From contig CAJYHN010000009.1 in assembly GCA_913774665.1 (NCBI GenBank), forward strand, positions 1 through 38,345: a stretch of DNA of 38,345 nt, in the 5' to 3' direction. The translations under genes and the position numbers were made by a program. This document shows, one piece after another, positions 8,043-15,731 of this stretch (its first letter is position 1; every line of letters begins with the position of its first letter). The notes under the pieces are model-generated. The model searched no databases, was not told the origin of the DNA, and saw nothing but the letters and a program-made list of their open reading frames with translations. The DNA comes from an uncultured Microbacterium sp. (lineage in GTDB: Bacteria; Actinomycetota; Actinomycetes; Actinomycetales; Microbacteriaceae).

Positions 8043-9193
8043 CCGGCAAGAAGATCGGCGTCGGCATCATCGGCGGTGGACTGATGGGCCGCGAGATCGC
8101 CGCGGCGCTGCGACGCTGGCCCGCCCTGATCGACCACCCCGCCGAGCCCGAGCTCGTCGCCGTCTGCGACATCAACCCCGCGGCGCTGGAGTTCTTCGAG
8201 CGCATCGACACGGTGCAGCTGACCACGACCGACCACCACGAGCTGCTCGCCGACCCGCGCGTCGACGTCGTCTACATCGCGGTGCGCCACGACCTGCACG
8301 AGCGCCTGTACGTCGACACCGTCCGCGCGGGCAAGGCGCTGCTGGCCGAGAAGCCGTTCGGCATCGACCGCGCCGCCGCCGACGCGGTCGTCGCGGCGAT
8401 CGAGGAGAACCCGCAGTCGTTCGTGCGCGTGTCGAGCGAGATGCCGTTCTTCCCCGGCGCGCAATGGGCCGTCGACTACGTCCGCTCCGGAGCTCTGGGT
8501 CGCATCGTCGAGGCGAAATGCACCTTCCTGCACTCCAGCGACATCGACGTGAACAAGCCCCTCAACTGGAAGCGGCAGAAGCAGTTCTGCGGCGACGCCG
8601 GAGTGCTCAACGACCTCGGCATGCACACGTGGCACGTGCCCCTGCGCCTGGGGTGGGCGCCCGAGAAGGTCGTCGGCATCCTGCAGGACATCGTCACCGA
8701 GCGCCCCGGCCCCGACGGGTCGCCGCAGCCGTGCGACACGTGGGACAACGCCGTGATCCACTCGTGGTCGCGCCACGAGGGCGCCCCCTTCCCCCTCACC
8801 ACCGAGACCAAGCGCATCGCGCCCGGTCAGAAGAACACGTGGGAGTTCGAGGCCATCGGCATGTCGGGCGGCGTGCGCTTCAGCACCAAGAACCCCAAGC
8901 AGGTCGAGGTGTTCGCCTTCGTCGACGTGCCCGGCGTCGGCCGTGAGCAGAGCTGGCAGAGCGTGGATGCCGGGAGCCAGTCCGTCTGGCCCACGGTGAC
9001 CGGCCCCAACTTCGAGTCGGGCTTCTCCGACGCCATCCTGCAGATGTGGGCGGCCTTCCTCGCGGAGTACCTGGGCGAACTGGGCGACGGCTTCGGCTGC
9101 GTCCGCCCCGAGGAGGCGGCTCTCACGCACCGCCTCTTCGCCGCCGCGATCGCCTCGCACGAGACGGGCACCCTGGTCTCTCCCGAGGCCTGA
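8039..9193 (+). CDS. Gfo/Idh/MocA-family oxidoreductase
   Basis: The 384-aa protein has an N-terminal Rossmann fold (GIIGGGLMG at 9-17), the family catalytic motif EKP at 104-106 with Lys105, and a C-terminal alpha/beta domain carrying NDLGMHTWH with Asp192 and His196 as likely substrate/proton-relay residues. Family members oxidise or reduce hydroxyl groups of sugars, inositols or their derivatives with NAD(P). GGAAGGAG precedes the ATG, which overlaps the aldolase stop (ATGA). Its coupling to the aldolase suggests that it acts in the same pathway, perhaps on a side-chain hydroxyl or the aldehyde product (inference). A strong hairpin follows. Confidence 0.9.
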   Translation: MTGKKIGVGIIGGGLMGREIAAALRRWPALIDHPAEPELVAVCDINPAALEFFERIDTVQLTTTDHHELLADPRVDVVYIAVRHDLHERLYVDTVRAGKALLAEKPFGIDRAAADAVVAAIEENPQSFVRVSSEMPFFPGAQWAVDYVRSGALGRIVEAKCTFLHSSDIDVNKPLNWKRQKQFCGDAGVLNDLGMHTWHVPLRLGWAPEKVVGILQDIVTERPGPDGSPQPCDTWDNAVIHSWSRHEGAPFPLTTETKRIAPGQKNTWEFEAIGMSGGVRFSTKNPKQVEVFAFVDVPGVGREQSWQSVDAGSQSVWPTVTGPNFESGFSDAILQMWAAFLAEYLGELGDGFGCVRPEEAALTHRLFAAAIASHETGTLVSPEA

Positions 9194-9198
9194 CCGCG

Positions 9199-9238
9199 CG
9201 ACGTGAGGGCCCGGGTGCGCCACCGGGCCCTCACGTCG
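9199..9238 (+). terminator. Hairpin terminator after oxidoreductase gene
   Basis: A perfect 16-bp stem (9199-9214 pairs with 9223-9238) encloses an 8-base loop. There is no T-run, as is common for high-GC actinobacterial terminators. It closes the rightward aldolase/oxidoreductase unit and separates it from the second LacI gene. Confidence 0.75.
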
Positions 9239-9243
9239 CCGTC

Positions 9244-9259
9244 GACAGAGGGCGCTGTC
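9244..9259. promoter_or_regulatory. Possible operator upstream of second LacI gene
   Basis: GACAGAGGGCGCTGTC is an imperfect inverted repeat with 5-base arms, just upstream of a -10-like TATGCT (9262-9267). It could be an autoregulatory site of the following LacI protein, but it is short and unique in the window. Confidence 0.25.
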
Positions 9260-9306
9260 CCTATGCTCGGAGGATGCCGTCGCTGCACGGCGATTCGAGG
9301 AGACGC

Positions 9307-10302
9307 ATGCGCAAGACCGGACGGCCCACGATGATCGACGTCGCCGCCGACGCCGGGGTGAGCCTGAAGACCGTCTCGCGAGTGGTCAACGGGGAGCCCA
9401 ACGTCGACCCCGCCATGAGCGAACGCGTCCTCGCCTCCGTCGGCCGACTGGGTTACCACCGCAATTCCCTCGCCGCCAGCCTGCGATCGGGCAACCGCGA
9501 CACCATCGGCTTCGTCGCCGCCGATCTCTCGAACACCTTCTACATGGCCGTCGCCGCCGCTGTCTCCGCGATCGCCACGCGTGAACGCATGCACCTGGTC
9601 ATGGCATCCAGTGAGGAGGATGCCGGACTGGAGCGCACCCTCGCCCTCGATCTGTGCCAACGTCAGATCGGCGGCCTCATCGTCGTCCCCACCGCGGCCG
9701 ACCACTCTTATCTCTCCCGCGAAGTCGAGCTGGGAACCCCCGTGGTCTTCCTCGACCGCCCCGGAAGCGGTGTCCCCGCCGACGCGGTCCTGCTCGACAA
9801 CCGGGGTGGCTCTCGAGCCGCCGTCGCTGAGCTGCTCGAGAGCGGCCACCGTCGGATCGCCGTCCTGCTCGATTCCCCTGACATCTTCACGATGGTCGAA
9901 CGTCTCTCGGGAGCCCGCGAGGCCTTCTCCGCCGCGGGGCTGACGCTGGACCCCGCCCTGATCGTCGGCGGACTGCACACGCCCACGGTCGCCCGCGACG
10001 CGATGCACCGACTCCTCGACTCAGCCGATCCGCCCACAGCGGTCTTCTGCGCGAACAACCGCGTCACGATCGGAGTCCTCGAGGCCGTCCTCCCGCGTGG
10101 CGCCGATGTCGCGATCGCCGGTTTCGACGACTTCGAGCTGTCGCGCCTCCTCCCCCGCCGCATTCGCATCGTCGACTACGACGTGACCGAGCTCGGCACG
10201 CGTGCGGCCGAGACCCTGCTGGCGCGAGGGGCCGATCCCGCGACGGGCTCGCACACGCACCTCGTGCCGACGCGGCTCGTCGATCGTGGTGGGGTGTCCT
10301 GA
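9307..10302 (+). CDS. LacI-family transcriptional regulator (second, stand-alone)
   Basis: The 331-aa protein has the usual LacI plan: helix-turn-helix near residues 9-28 (IDVAADAGVSLKTVSRVVN), a hinge near 53-62 (NSLAASLR), and a sugar-binding effector domain ending VPTRLVDRGG. Length is normal. The ATG at 9307 was chosen because GAGGAG ends four bases upstream; the ATG at 9274 has no better site. Its recognition helix is close to that of the first regulator (SLKTVSRVVN versus SPKTVSRVIN), so their operators may be alike. It is isolated by a terminator on its left and an unrelated locus on its right, so its targets and effector cannot be read here. Confidence 0.9.
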   Translation: MRKTGRPTMIDVAADAGVSLKTVSRVVNGEPNVDPAMSERVLASVGRLGYHRNSLAASLRSGNRDTIGFVAADLSNTFYMAVAAAVSAIATRERMHLVMASSEEDAGLERTLALDLCQRQIGGLIVVPTAADHSYLSREVELGTPVVFLDRPGSGVPADAVLLDNRGGSRAAVAELLESGHRRIAVLLDSPDIFTMVERLSGAREAFSAAGLTLDPALIVGGLHTPTVARDAMHRLLDSADPPTAVFCANNRVTIGVLEAVLPRGADVAIAGFDDFELSRLLPRRIRIVDYDVTELGTRAAETLLARGADPATGSHTHLVPTRLVDRGGVS

Positions 10303-10488
10303 TCCCTCGCGCGCGGCCGCCACGACTCGAGAAACATTGGCCGCATCCGAGAGGCCGCGGGTGAAGAGAGGCCGAGAGGCGGGCGAAGTCCGTCGCCCCC
10401 GGCACCGGGAACACGCGGGACGCAAGATTCCCCTTCCCGACAGATGAGCAAACTGGGAGGTCGATCACCGACTGCCCGAGGACCACGC

Positions 10489-11646
10489 ATGTCATCTGCT
10501 CACCCTCCCGACGAACGCTGGATCCCCGTGGCGCTCGGCGCGATCGACGTACGCAGCTCCTCCGATTTCGCCCTCGAAGCCGAGGTCCTCGTCATCCCGG
10601 TCGTCCCCGGGCCCGCCCTCTGCCTCGTCGGCGAGGGTGCCGCGCTCTGGCGCGAACTCGTCCGGGACGGCCCGCTTCTTCCGAACACCGTCGACGCCGC
10701 TCGGAACACCCTCCTCGAGGATCTCCGCGAAGCCGGCCTGGTCGTCCGCACCAGCGAGCATCCCGCCGCCGTGACGCACCTCGCGGCTCCTTCGCTCTCC
10801 TCGTCCCTGCACGAGCTCGTGTACGCCCTCGTCCAGAGGGTCGCCGACGGCGCCGGCATCCGGTGCTTCTTCATCAAGGGACCCGCGCTGCACCTCCAGG
10901 GTCTTCGCGAGCGCGAGCACTCCGGCGACGTGGACGTGTGGTGCGACCCGGCCCGATGGGACGACCTCGCCGAGGCTCTCGAACCGTGGGGGTGGGTTCG
11001 GCAGCCCGACCCATGGCGAGGGACCTCGATCCATCACACGGCGACGATGACACCGACATCCTGGGGGTGCGAGATCGACGTGCATCGTCGTCTTCCCGGC
11101 CTGACCCTCGACGACCGCGACGCGTTCGCGGCGGTCTTCGCCCGCACGACACTTCTCCGGTACGCCGGCGTCGAGGTGGCCGTACCCGAGGTCGCCACGC
11201 ACGCCGTCCTCGCCGCCGTGCACGCGGTACGGCCGGAGATCGGAGCGGGGCGGCGATCGGAAGGCGTTTCCGCAGTCGCAACAGCGCTCCTCTCCGCGAC
11301 ACCCGACCCTGCGTCGCGCGCACGCGATGTCGGCGCAGCCGCCGTTCTGCGCGGCGAACTCACCGCTGTCACGGGTGCGCTCATCGATGTTCCGGAGGAC
11401 GCGGAACCCGTCGACTGGGAGTGGCGTGCTCGCCCGGACCGGGTGCGCGCCTACTGGACGGCGCTCCAGACTCTTCCGCTGCTCACGCGCGTGCGCGTCG
11501 CCTGCCGCCTTGTCTGGCCCGACGATGACGTCGCTCTGGCGTCAGAACGCCGCGCCGGGCTCCCCGAGACCTCTCCCCGCGCTGCGCGAAGGAAACGATT
11601 GGTTCGCGCCCTCCGCACATGGATGCGGGACAGGTTGCAAGGATGA
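10489..11646 (+). CDS. PqqD-like domain fused to NTP_transf_5-type nucleotidyltransferase
   Basis: The 385-aa protein appears to have two parts. Residues about 10-90 resemble a PqqD-like winged-helix domain (one small beta part, then ALWRELVRDG and LLEDLREAGLV). Residues about 105-385 resemble the uncharacterised nucleotidyltransferase family PF14907: FIKGPAL at 128-134, GDVDV with Asp147 and Asp149 as metal-binding carboxylates, and EIDVHRRLP at 195-203. It is the first gene of the polysaccharide locus and precedes the O-antigen-ligase-like gene. What it transfers is unknown. GAGGA six bases before this ATG favours it over the ATG at 10444. The domain assignments are by pattern and need a profile search. 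Confidence 0.68.
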   Translation: MSSAHPPDERWIPVALGAIDVRSSSDFALEAEVLVIPVVPGPALCLVGEGAALWRELVRDGPLLPNTVDAARNTLLEDLREAGLVVRTSEHPAAVTHLAAPSLSSSLHELVYALVQRVADGAGIRCFFIKGPALHLQGLREREHSGDVDVWCDPARWDDLAEALEPWGWVRQPDPWRGTSIHHTATMTPTSWGCEIDVHRRLPGLTLDDRDAFAAVFARTTLLRYAGVEVAVPEVATHAVLAAVHAVRPEIGAGRRSEGVSAVATALLSATPDPASRARDVGAAAVLRGELTAVTGALIDVPEDAEPVDWEWRARPDRVRAYWTALQTLPLLTRVRVACRLVWPDDDVALASERRAGLPETSPRAARRKRLVRALRTWMRDRLQG

Positions 11647-11840
11647 GCGGACTCCAAGGCCGGGGTGAAGCGAGAGGCGAACTCGCGGTGTTGCCGGACC
11701 GCTGCTCCGCACATGCGTTCGTGAGAAGGCCACGCACGCCGGAGAGTGGCACGATGCCTCTGCCCGTTTTTCGCGTCGCTCATCCATCGATTCCGGTGTT
11801 CCGCTTCGACACCTCGACACGCGGCGGATCACGGGCATGA
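11643..11840 (+). CDS. Possible 65-aa coupling ORF (doubtful)
   Basis: A short open frame fills the gap between the nucleotidyltransferase and the ligase-like gene. Its ATG overlaps the upstream stop (ATGA), and its stop overlaps the downstream start (ATGA). No domain, signal peptide or membrane segment is visible. Third-position G+C is roughly two thirds, well below the neighbours, which argues that it is a leader or spacer translated only for coupling, or chance. I do not assign a function. Confidence 0.22.
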   Translation: MSGLQGRGEARGELAVLPDRCSAHAFVRRPRTPESGTMPLPVFRVAHPSIPVFRFDTSTRGGSRA

Positions 11841-13180
11841 ATCCGTCCACCGCTCTCGAGCTGGCAACCTGTGTGATCTGTGCGGTTGTCGTTCTCCGCG
11901 GACCCCGGGAGTCGGCCCCCGCCCGCGCCGTCGGCGGCGTCATTGTGCTTGCGGCCCTCGTGCCCGTCATGTCGATCGTCGACCGGATGGCATCCACCGC
12001 AGCCATGCTGGCCATCATCTTTCTGTGCGCAGCGGCCCTCTTACGGACCGGGTTCCGCCCGGTTCGCGGCACCCTGTGGGGCGCGGGGCTCTTCGTCGCG
12101 TTCACCTGCTGGCTCGCCCTCCGCACACTGGGGCAGTTCTCCGTTGACTCCACGCTCCTCACCATCACGATGATCAGCACGTCCATCGCCGTCGCGATGA
12201 TCGTGCCGCTCTTGCGACGAGAAGATCTCCCCTCCCTGGCGACGGTCTTCCTCGTCGTGGCGGTGCTCGCGACGATCTATGCCGTCGGGGAGCAGCTCGG
12301 CCTCGTCGACACCTTCTGGCAACTCCGCCAGAGCTCTCTCGAGAACATCGACGACCGCGCGAACGTGCTCCTTCCGATTCTGACCGGACGATCGCAGGCG
12401 AGCTTCGGCCATCCGATCCCGTTCGCGGTCTTCCTCAGCGTCGCGGTGCTGATCTTGTTGCACGCGGCCATCGCGACGAAGCGCTGGAGATTCGCCTTCG
12501 GGGTCGTCGCGGCGCTCGTCGGCCTCCTCCTTTCGGGTACCCGGAGTGCAGTCGTCGCTCTCCTCGTGGCCTTGTTGGTTTACCTCGTCGCCAACATCAG
12601 GTGGCGCCGAGTCCTGGGCATCGCCGCGGGTGCGGGTCTGATCGCTATCGGTGGGCTGCTCACCGATCTGCCCAAGCTCCTTTCTCTCGACAACACCTTC
12701 GAGTCGTCCGTCTCGTTCATCCACCGCACCCTGGTCGCCGAGTCCTGGGCATCACTGTGGTCTCAACCGGCGACGCAGCTGTGGATCGGCGCAGGTGCAG
12801 GCGCGACCGCAGAGTTGTTCCGCTCCGGCACCGTGCGCGGAGCACGGAACCTCGTCTACTTCGACAACACCTACATCTCGCTGTTCGCCCTCTTCGGCCT
12901 GGTCGCGCTTGTGCTTTTCGCGGGAGTGCTCGTGTGGTCGATCCGGGGCGGGGCGCTCGCGATGTCAGTGGCTGCGTTCATCGCTGTCATGGGCTTGTCC
13001 TTCGACGAGCAGCAGTGGCAGATCACTCTCGTCCTGTTGGCGTTCGGAGCGCTGATGCCACGCGCGCTCGGCTCGCTCCCCGCTGGTCAATCATCCGCTG
13101 CGGCGCCGGGACCCGACTCCGCGGGTGCCACAGCGGGGCGCCGCCGGCGGACGGCCACTGAGACGGCAGAGAGAACGTAG
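11837..13180 (+). CDS. O-antigen ligase/polymerase-like membrane protein (Wzy_C type)
   Basis: This 447-aa protein has about ten to twelve hydrophobic segments with a larger external loop in the second half (about residues 265-340, including AESWASLWSQP and NTYISLFALFG). The central LLLSGTRSAVVALLVALLVY is typical of the O-antigen ligase/Wzy family. These proteins polymerise or ligate lipid-linked oligosaccharides outside the membrane. The neighbouring flippase and glycosyltransferases fit a polymerase role. The last 94 bp overlap the convergent flippase gene, so the Arg/Ala-rich tail is encoded on both strands. No convincing Shine-Dalgarno site is seen; expression may depend on the preceding small ORF. 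Confidence 0.85.
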   Translation: MNPSTALELATCVICAVVVLRGPRESAPARAVGGVIVLAALVPVMSIVDRMASTAAMLAIIFLCAAALLRTGFRPVRGTLWGAGLFVAFTCWLALRTLGQFSVDSTLLTITMISTSIAVAMIVPLLRREDLPSLATVFLVVAVLATIYAVGEQLGLVDTFWQLRQSSLENIDDRANVLLPILTGRSQASFGHPIPFAVFLSVAVLILLHAAIATKRWRFAFGVVAALVGLLLSGTRSAVVALLVALLVYLVANIRWRRVLGIAAGAGLIAIGGLLTDLPKLLSLDNTFESSVSFIHRTLVAESWASLWSQPATQLWIGAGAGATAELFRSGTVRGARNLVYFDNTYISLFALFGLVALVLFAGVLVWSIRGGALAMSVAAFIAVMGLSFDEQQWQITLVLLAFGALMPRALGSLPAGQSSAAAPGPDSAGATAGRRRRTATETAERT

Positions 13181-14346
13181 CCTGAGGTGGCCGTGCCTTC
13201 GGTGACGGCGAGCGCCAGAGGAATCCCAGCCGCACCGAATTGATGGATCAGAGGGAAGGCCGCGCCCACCCCGCAAACGAGGCCGACGACATCCGCTGCG
13301 ACCACCGCGCGCGTCTGACCGAGGGGCACGAGAACGTTGCGCACCAGAGGCGTCCCCACCGATACGCAGAAGAAGGCGACCGCGTAGCCCGCGAAGAGAT
13401 CCCCCGTCGCCTCGAGGTGAGCGCCGAAAAGGACGACCGTCGCCCAGGGCCCGACCACGGCGAGACCGGCCGCACCGGCGGCGCCGAGCAGAGCGTGCAG
13501 AAGGAGGGCGATGTGCTGCCGTCGGCCCCCGATCCCGCATTCGAGGACCCAGCTCTGCAGGGCGTCTCCGAGCGCCGAGGTACTGAACAGCGAGTAGCGA
13601 TACAGCCGGTCGGCGGATGACAGCCGGGCGACCGTGTCGGCATCGCTCGCGAAGGTCGCCGCCGGAATGGGAAGGGAGGAACGGATGCCGCCGACCAGGA
13701 TGACGGCCGCACCCGGCACGCTCATGCGTACCGCCCGAGAAAGAGCCGCTCGACCGGGCGGCGTCGGGATCACCCATCGGAAGATCCGCCGGTGAAACAC
13801 CGTCTGGGTCGCGACTGCACCGACCAGAGCACAGACGGGGTACCAGATGGCGTGCCCGGAGAGGGCGACGATTGCCGCGCCGACCGCGAGAGAAACGAGA
13901 CGGGGGATCACTTCGAAGACGGTTATCAGCCCCGGCCGTCCCTGCCCGATCGCATACCACGTCATCGACATCCCGGCGAAGGCCGCTGATGCGCACATGG
14001 ACACCGCCAGAGCCCCGTTACCCGCCGGGGAAAGGAGAATTGAGACGACCGCTGCACACGGGGTGACGGCGACGTACACGCCCGCCCGTAGCCACCAGCT
14101 CGCCGCATAGATCTCTCGGGCATGCTCATCATCTGCGACGAGCGCGATCGCGGGTGGTCCCACTACCTGCCAGCCGAACATCGTGGCGGCGGTCGCGAAC
14201 GACCCCACCGCTTGCCCGACACTCAACGCGGCCCACTCGTCAACAGTGCACGAACGGGTCACGACACCCAGAAGGAGCAGTGGCGCAAGCGACGCAAGCA
14301 GAGGGAGAGACCCGAATCCGACGAGCCGGCTCAGGAAGGCCTTCAT
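13087..14346 (-). CDS. Polysaccharide flippase, Wzx/MOP superfamily
   Basis: The 419-aa protein consists almost entirely of about twelve hydrophobic helices, with the MOP-exporter pattern of an early ...SVGQAVGSFATAATMFGWQ helix and regularly spaced small-residue helices. Wzx proteins move undecaprenyl-linked repeat units across the membrane for polymerisation. The ATG at 14346 was chosen at the point where hydrophobic sequence begins; the open frame runs much further upstream through low-complexity sequence. No strong ribosome-binding site is visible, so the start is uncertain. Its 3' end overlaps the ligase-like gene by 94 bp on the opposite strand. Confidence 0.82.
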   Translation of the reverse strand: MKAFLSRLVGFGSLPLLASLAPLLLLGVVTRSCTVDEWAALSVGQAVGSFATAATMFGWQVVGPPAIALVADDEHAREIYAASWWLRAGVYVAVTPCAAVVSILLSPAGNGALAVSMCASAAFAGMSMTWYAIGQGRPGLITVFEVIPRLVSLAVGAAIVALSGHAIWYPVCALVGAVATQTVFHRRIFRWVIPTPPGRAALSRAVRMSVPGAAVILVGGIRSSLPIPAATFASDADTVARLSSADRLYRYSLFSTSALGDALQSWVLECGIGGRRQHIALLLHALLGAAGAAGLAVVGPWATVVLFGAHLEATGDLFAGYAVAFFCVSVGTPLVRNVLVPLGQTRAVVAADVVGLVCGVGAAFPLIHQFGAAGIPLALAVTEGTATSGYVLSAVSVAVRRRRPAVAPAESGPGAAADD

Positions 14347-14471
14347 GCGGTCGGACCGGAGGAGGGGAAGTATGCCACTGCCCGATCCTTCTCGGCGGAG
14401 GTGGGAGCACCTGCCGTCCTGGCGTGCCGGCAAGCGGGTGAATGAATCCGCACAGTCCGGTGAAGAGCCTG

Positions 14472-14507
14472 GCGAGGTGTGGTGCGGGAGCGAGGTGTGG
14501 TGCGGGA
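14472..14507. repeat. 18-bp tandem duplication in divergent spacer
   Basis: Two exact head-to-tail copies of GCGAGGTGTGGTGCGGGA (14472-14489 and 14490-14507) lie in the 280-bp gap between the divergent flippase and GT2 genes. They may be tandem protein-binding sites or a slippage product. No clear sigma-70 promoter could be called in this gap. Confidence 0.7.
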
Positions 14508-14626
14508 GATGGTGACATCGACCCGTATGGGACGCGAGAACGTGCGGAGGAGCGAACCACACCCGCGCTACGGGGGTACGGAGTCCCGCACACGCGACGC
14601 CCCATGGCCGTAGAACGGACAGCGTG

Positions 14627-15709
14627 ATGTCTCCCTCCGCCGAATCAGCACGACCGAACCGGGTCACGGTCGTCACCGTCACTTATGGCGACCGCTGGGA
14701 ATCAGGCCTCGCGACGACGATCGATTCAGTGTTGTCCGAGGGTGACACCGACCTGATCATCGTCAGCAACGGCGCCTCACGGCGGGTACAGGAACGCCTG
14801 AGAGGACAGGCCGAACGGATGCGAGGACGGATCGAGATCATCACGTTCGATCAGAACAGGGGGTCGGCGCCCGCCTTCGGAGCTGCGCTCGCGTGCGCCT
14901 ACCGTCGCGACACGCCCATTCTGATCCTCGACGACGACAACCCCCTCCCCCCGGGCGCCCTCCCGCGACTCGATGCCGTCGCGCGGGGAGTGCGTGCGGC
15001 GAGCGGTCGACTGTCGGCCGTCGCGTGTTTTCGGGCCGTCAATCCCGTTCACGCGCAATTACGCGCGGGGGTCCCGATCCGCACGGCTTTCGCTGAACTC
15101 CGGCCAGGAGCATTCCTCTCCACGGACGTGTTCCGCTCCCGTCGGGGCGAGATCGTGTCGCCCATCCGCCGTGTCGAGACCGAGGGCGGAGCGGCCGCGG
15201 TCGCCGCTCTCCCGAACGCCATGTGGGGCGGGCTCTATCTCCCCCGCGAGACCGCGGCGCTGCGAGTGCTTCCACCGGAGGAATTCGTCTTGTATGCCGA
15301 CGACAACGCCTTCTCCGCCCGGCTTCGCGCCCATGGCGTGGACATCCGTCTCTGCCTCGACGTCGAGATCTCGGACACTGTCGACTGGCGCGTCACCACC
15401 GAGCAGCCGCGCGGTCGCCTCCGGGTGCCACGAGTGTTGCGCACCCCGGATTCGGATCTGTGGAGAGTGCGCTACCAATACCGGAACGCCGCGTATTTGA
15501 GCCTGGAGCAGGCGCGGTCCTCCTCCGCGGCCCGGGTTCGTCTCGCGGTGAATGTCTGCGTACGTCTCGGACTTCTCTTCGTCGCCGCGCTGGCCGCTCG
15601 ACGGCTCCGCGTCTTCCACGCTGTGGCGCGTGCGAGTCTGGACGGGCTGCGCGGCCGGCTCGGGGCGGCTTACCCGCTGCCCGGCGGTGAGACCCCGACC
15701 GCGCGATAG
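14627..15709 (+). CDS. Glycosyltransferase family 2
   Basis: The 360-aa protein opens with the GT-A nucleotide-sugar fold: VTVVTVTYGDR near residues 13-23, VSNGA at 46-50, QNRGSAPAFGAAL at 76-88, and the metal-binding LDDDNPLPPG with Asp102-104. A later PPEEFVLYADDNAFSARLRAHG resembles the acceptor/catalytic-base region. A hydrophobic stretch near residues 305-330 may attach it to the inner face of the membrane. It probably adds one sugar to the lipid-linked repeat unit. GTG at 14624 immediately precedes the ATG and could be the real start. Only 22 bp separate its end from the convergent GT4 gene. Confidence 0.87.
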   Translation: MSPSAESARPNRVTVVTVTYGDRWESGLATTIDSVLSEGDTDLIIVSNGASRRVQERLRGQAERMRGRIEIITFDQNRGSAPAFGAALACAYRRDTPILILDDDNPLPPGALPRLDAVARGVRAASGRLSAVACFRAVNPVHAQLRAGVPIRTAFAELRPGAFLSTDVFRSRRGEIVSPIRRVETEGGAAAVAALPNAMWGGLYLPRETAALRVLPPEEFVLYADDNAFSARLRAHGVDIRLCLDVEISDTVDWRVTTEQPRGRLRVPRVLRTPDSDLWRVRYQYRNAAYLSLEQARSSSAARVRLAVNVCVRLGLLFVAALAARRLRVFHAVARASLDGLRGRLGAAYPLPGGETPTAR

Positions 15710-15731
15710 CGCACATGGTGGCGCGTCCAGG

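Noticed and set aside
2-9193. Direct assignment to sulfoquinovose, levoglucosan or inositol catabolism
   Set aside because: Each shares one or two enzyme types with this locus, but key marker genes (sulfoquinovosidase, PfkB kinase, Iol enzymes) are missing from the window.
10489-14346. Lasso-peptide or other RiPP cluster, suggested by the PqqD-like domain
   Set aside because: No precursor peptide, B-protein protease or asparagine-synthetase-like cyclase is visible. The neighbours are polysaccharide polymerase, flippase and glycosyltransferases.
14347-14626. Promoter calls for the flippase and GT2 genes
   Set aside because: Several weak hexamers such as TAGAAC or GTGACA were found, but none formed a well-spaced -35/-10 pair.
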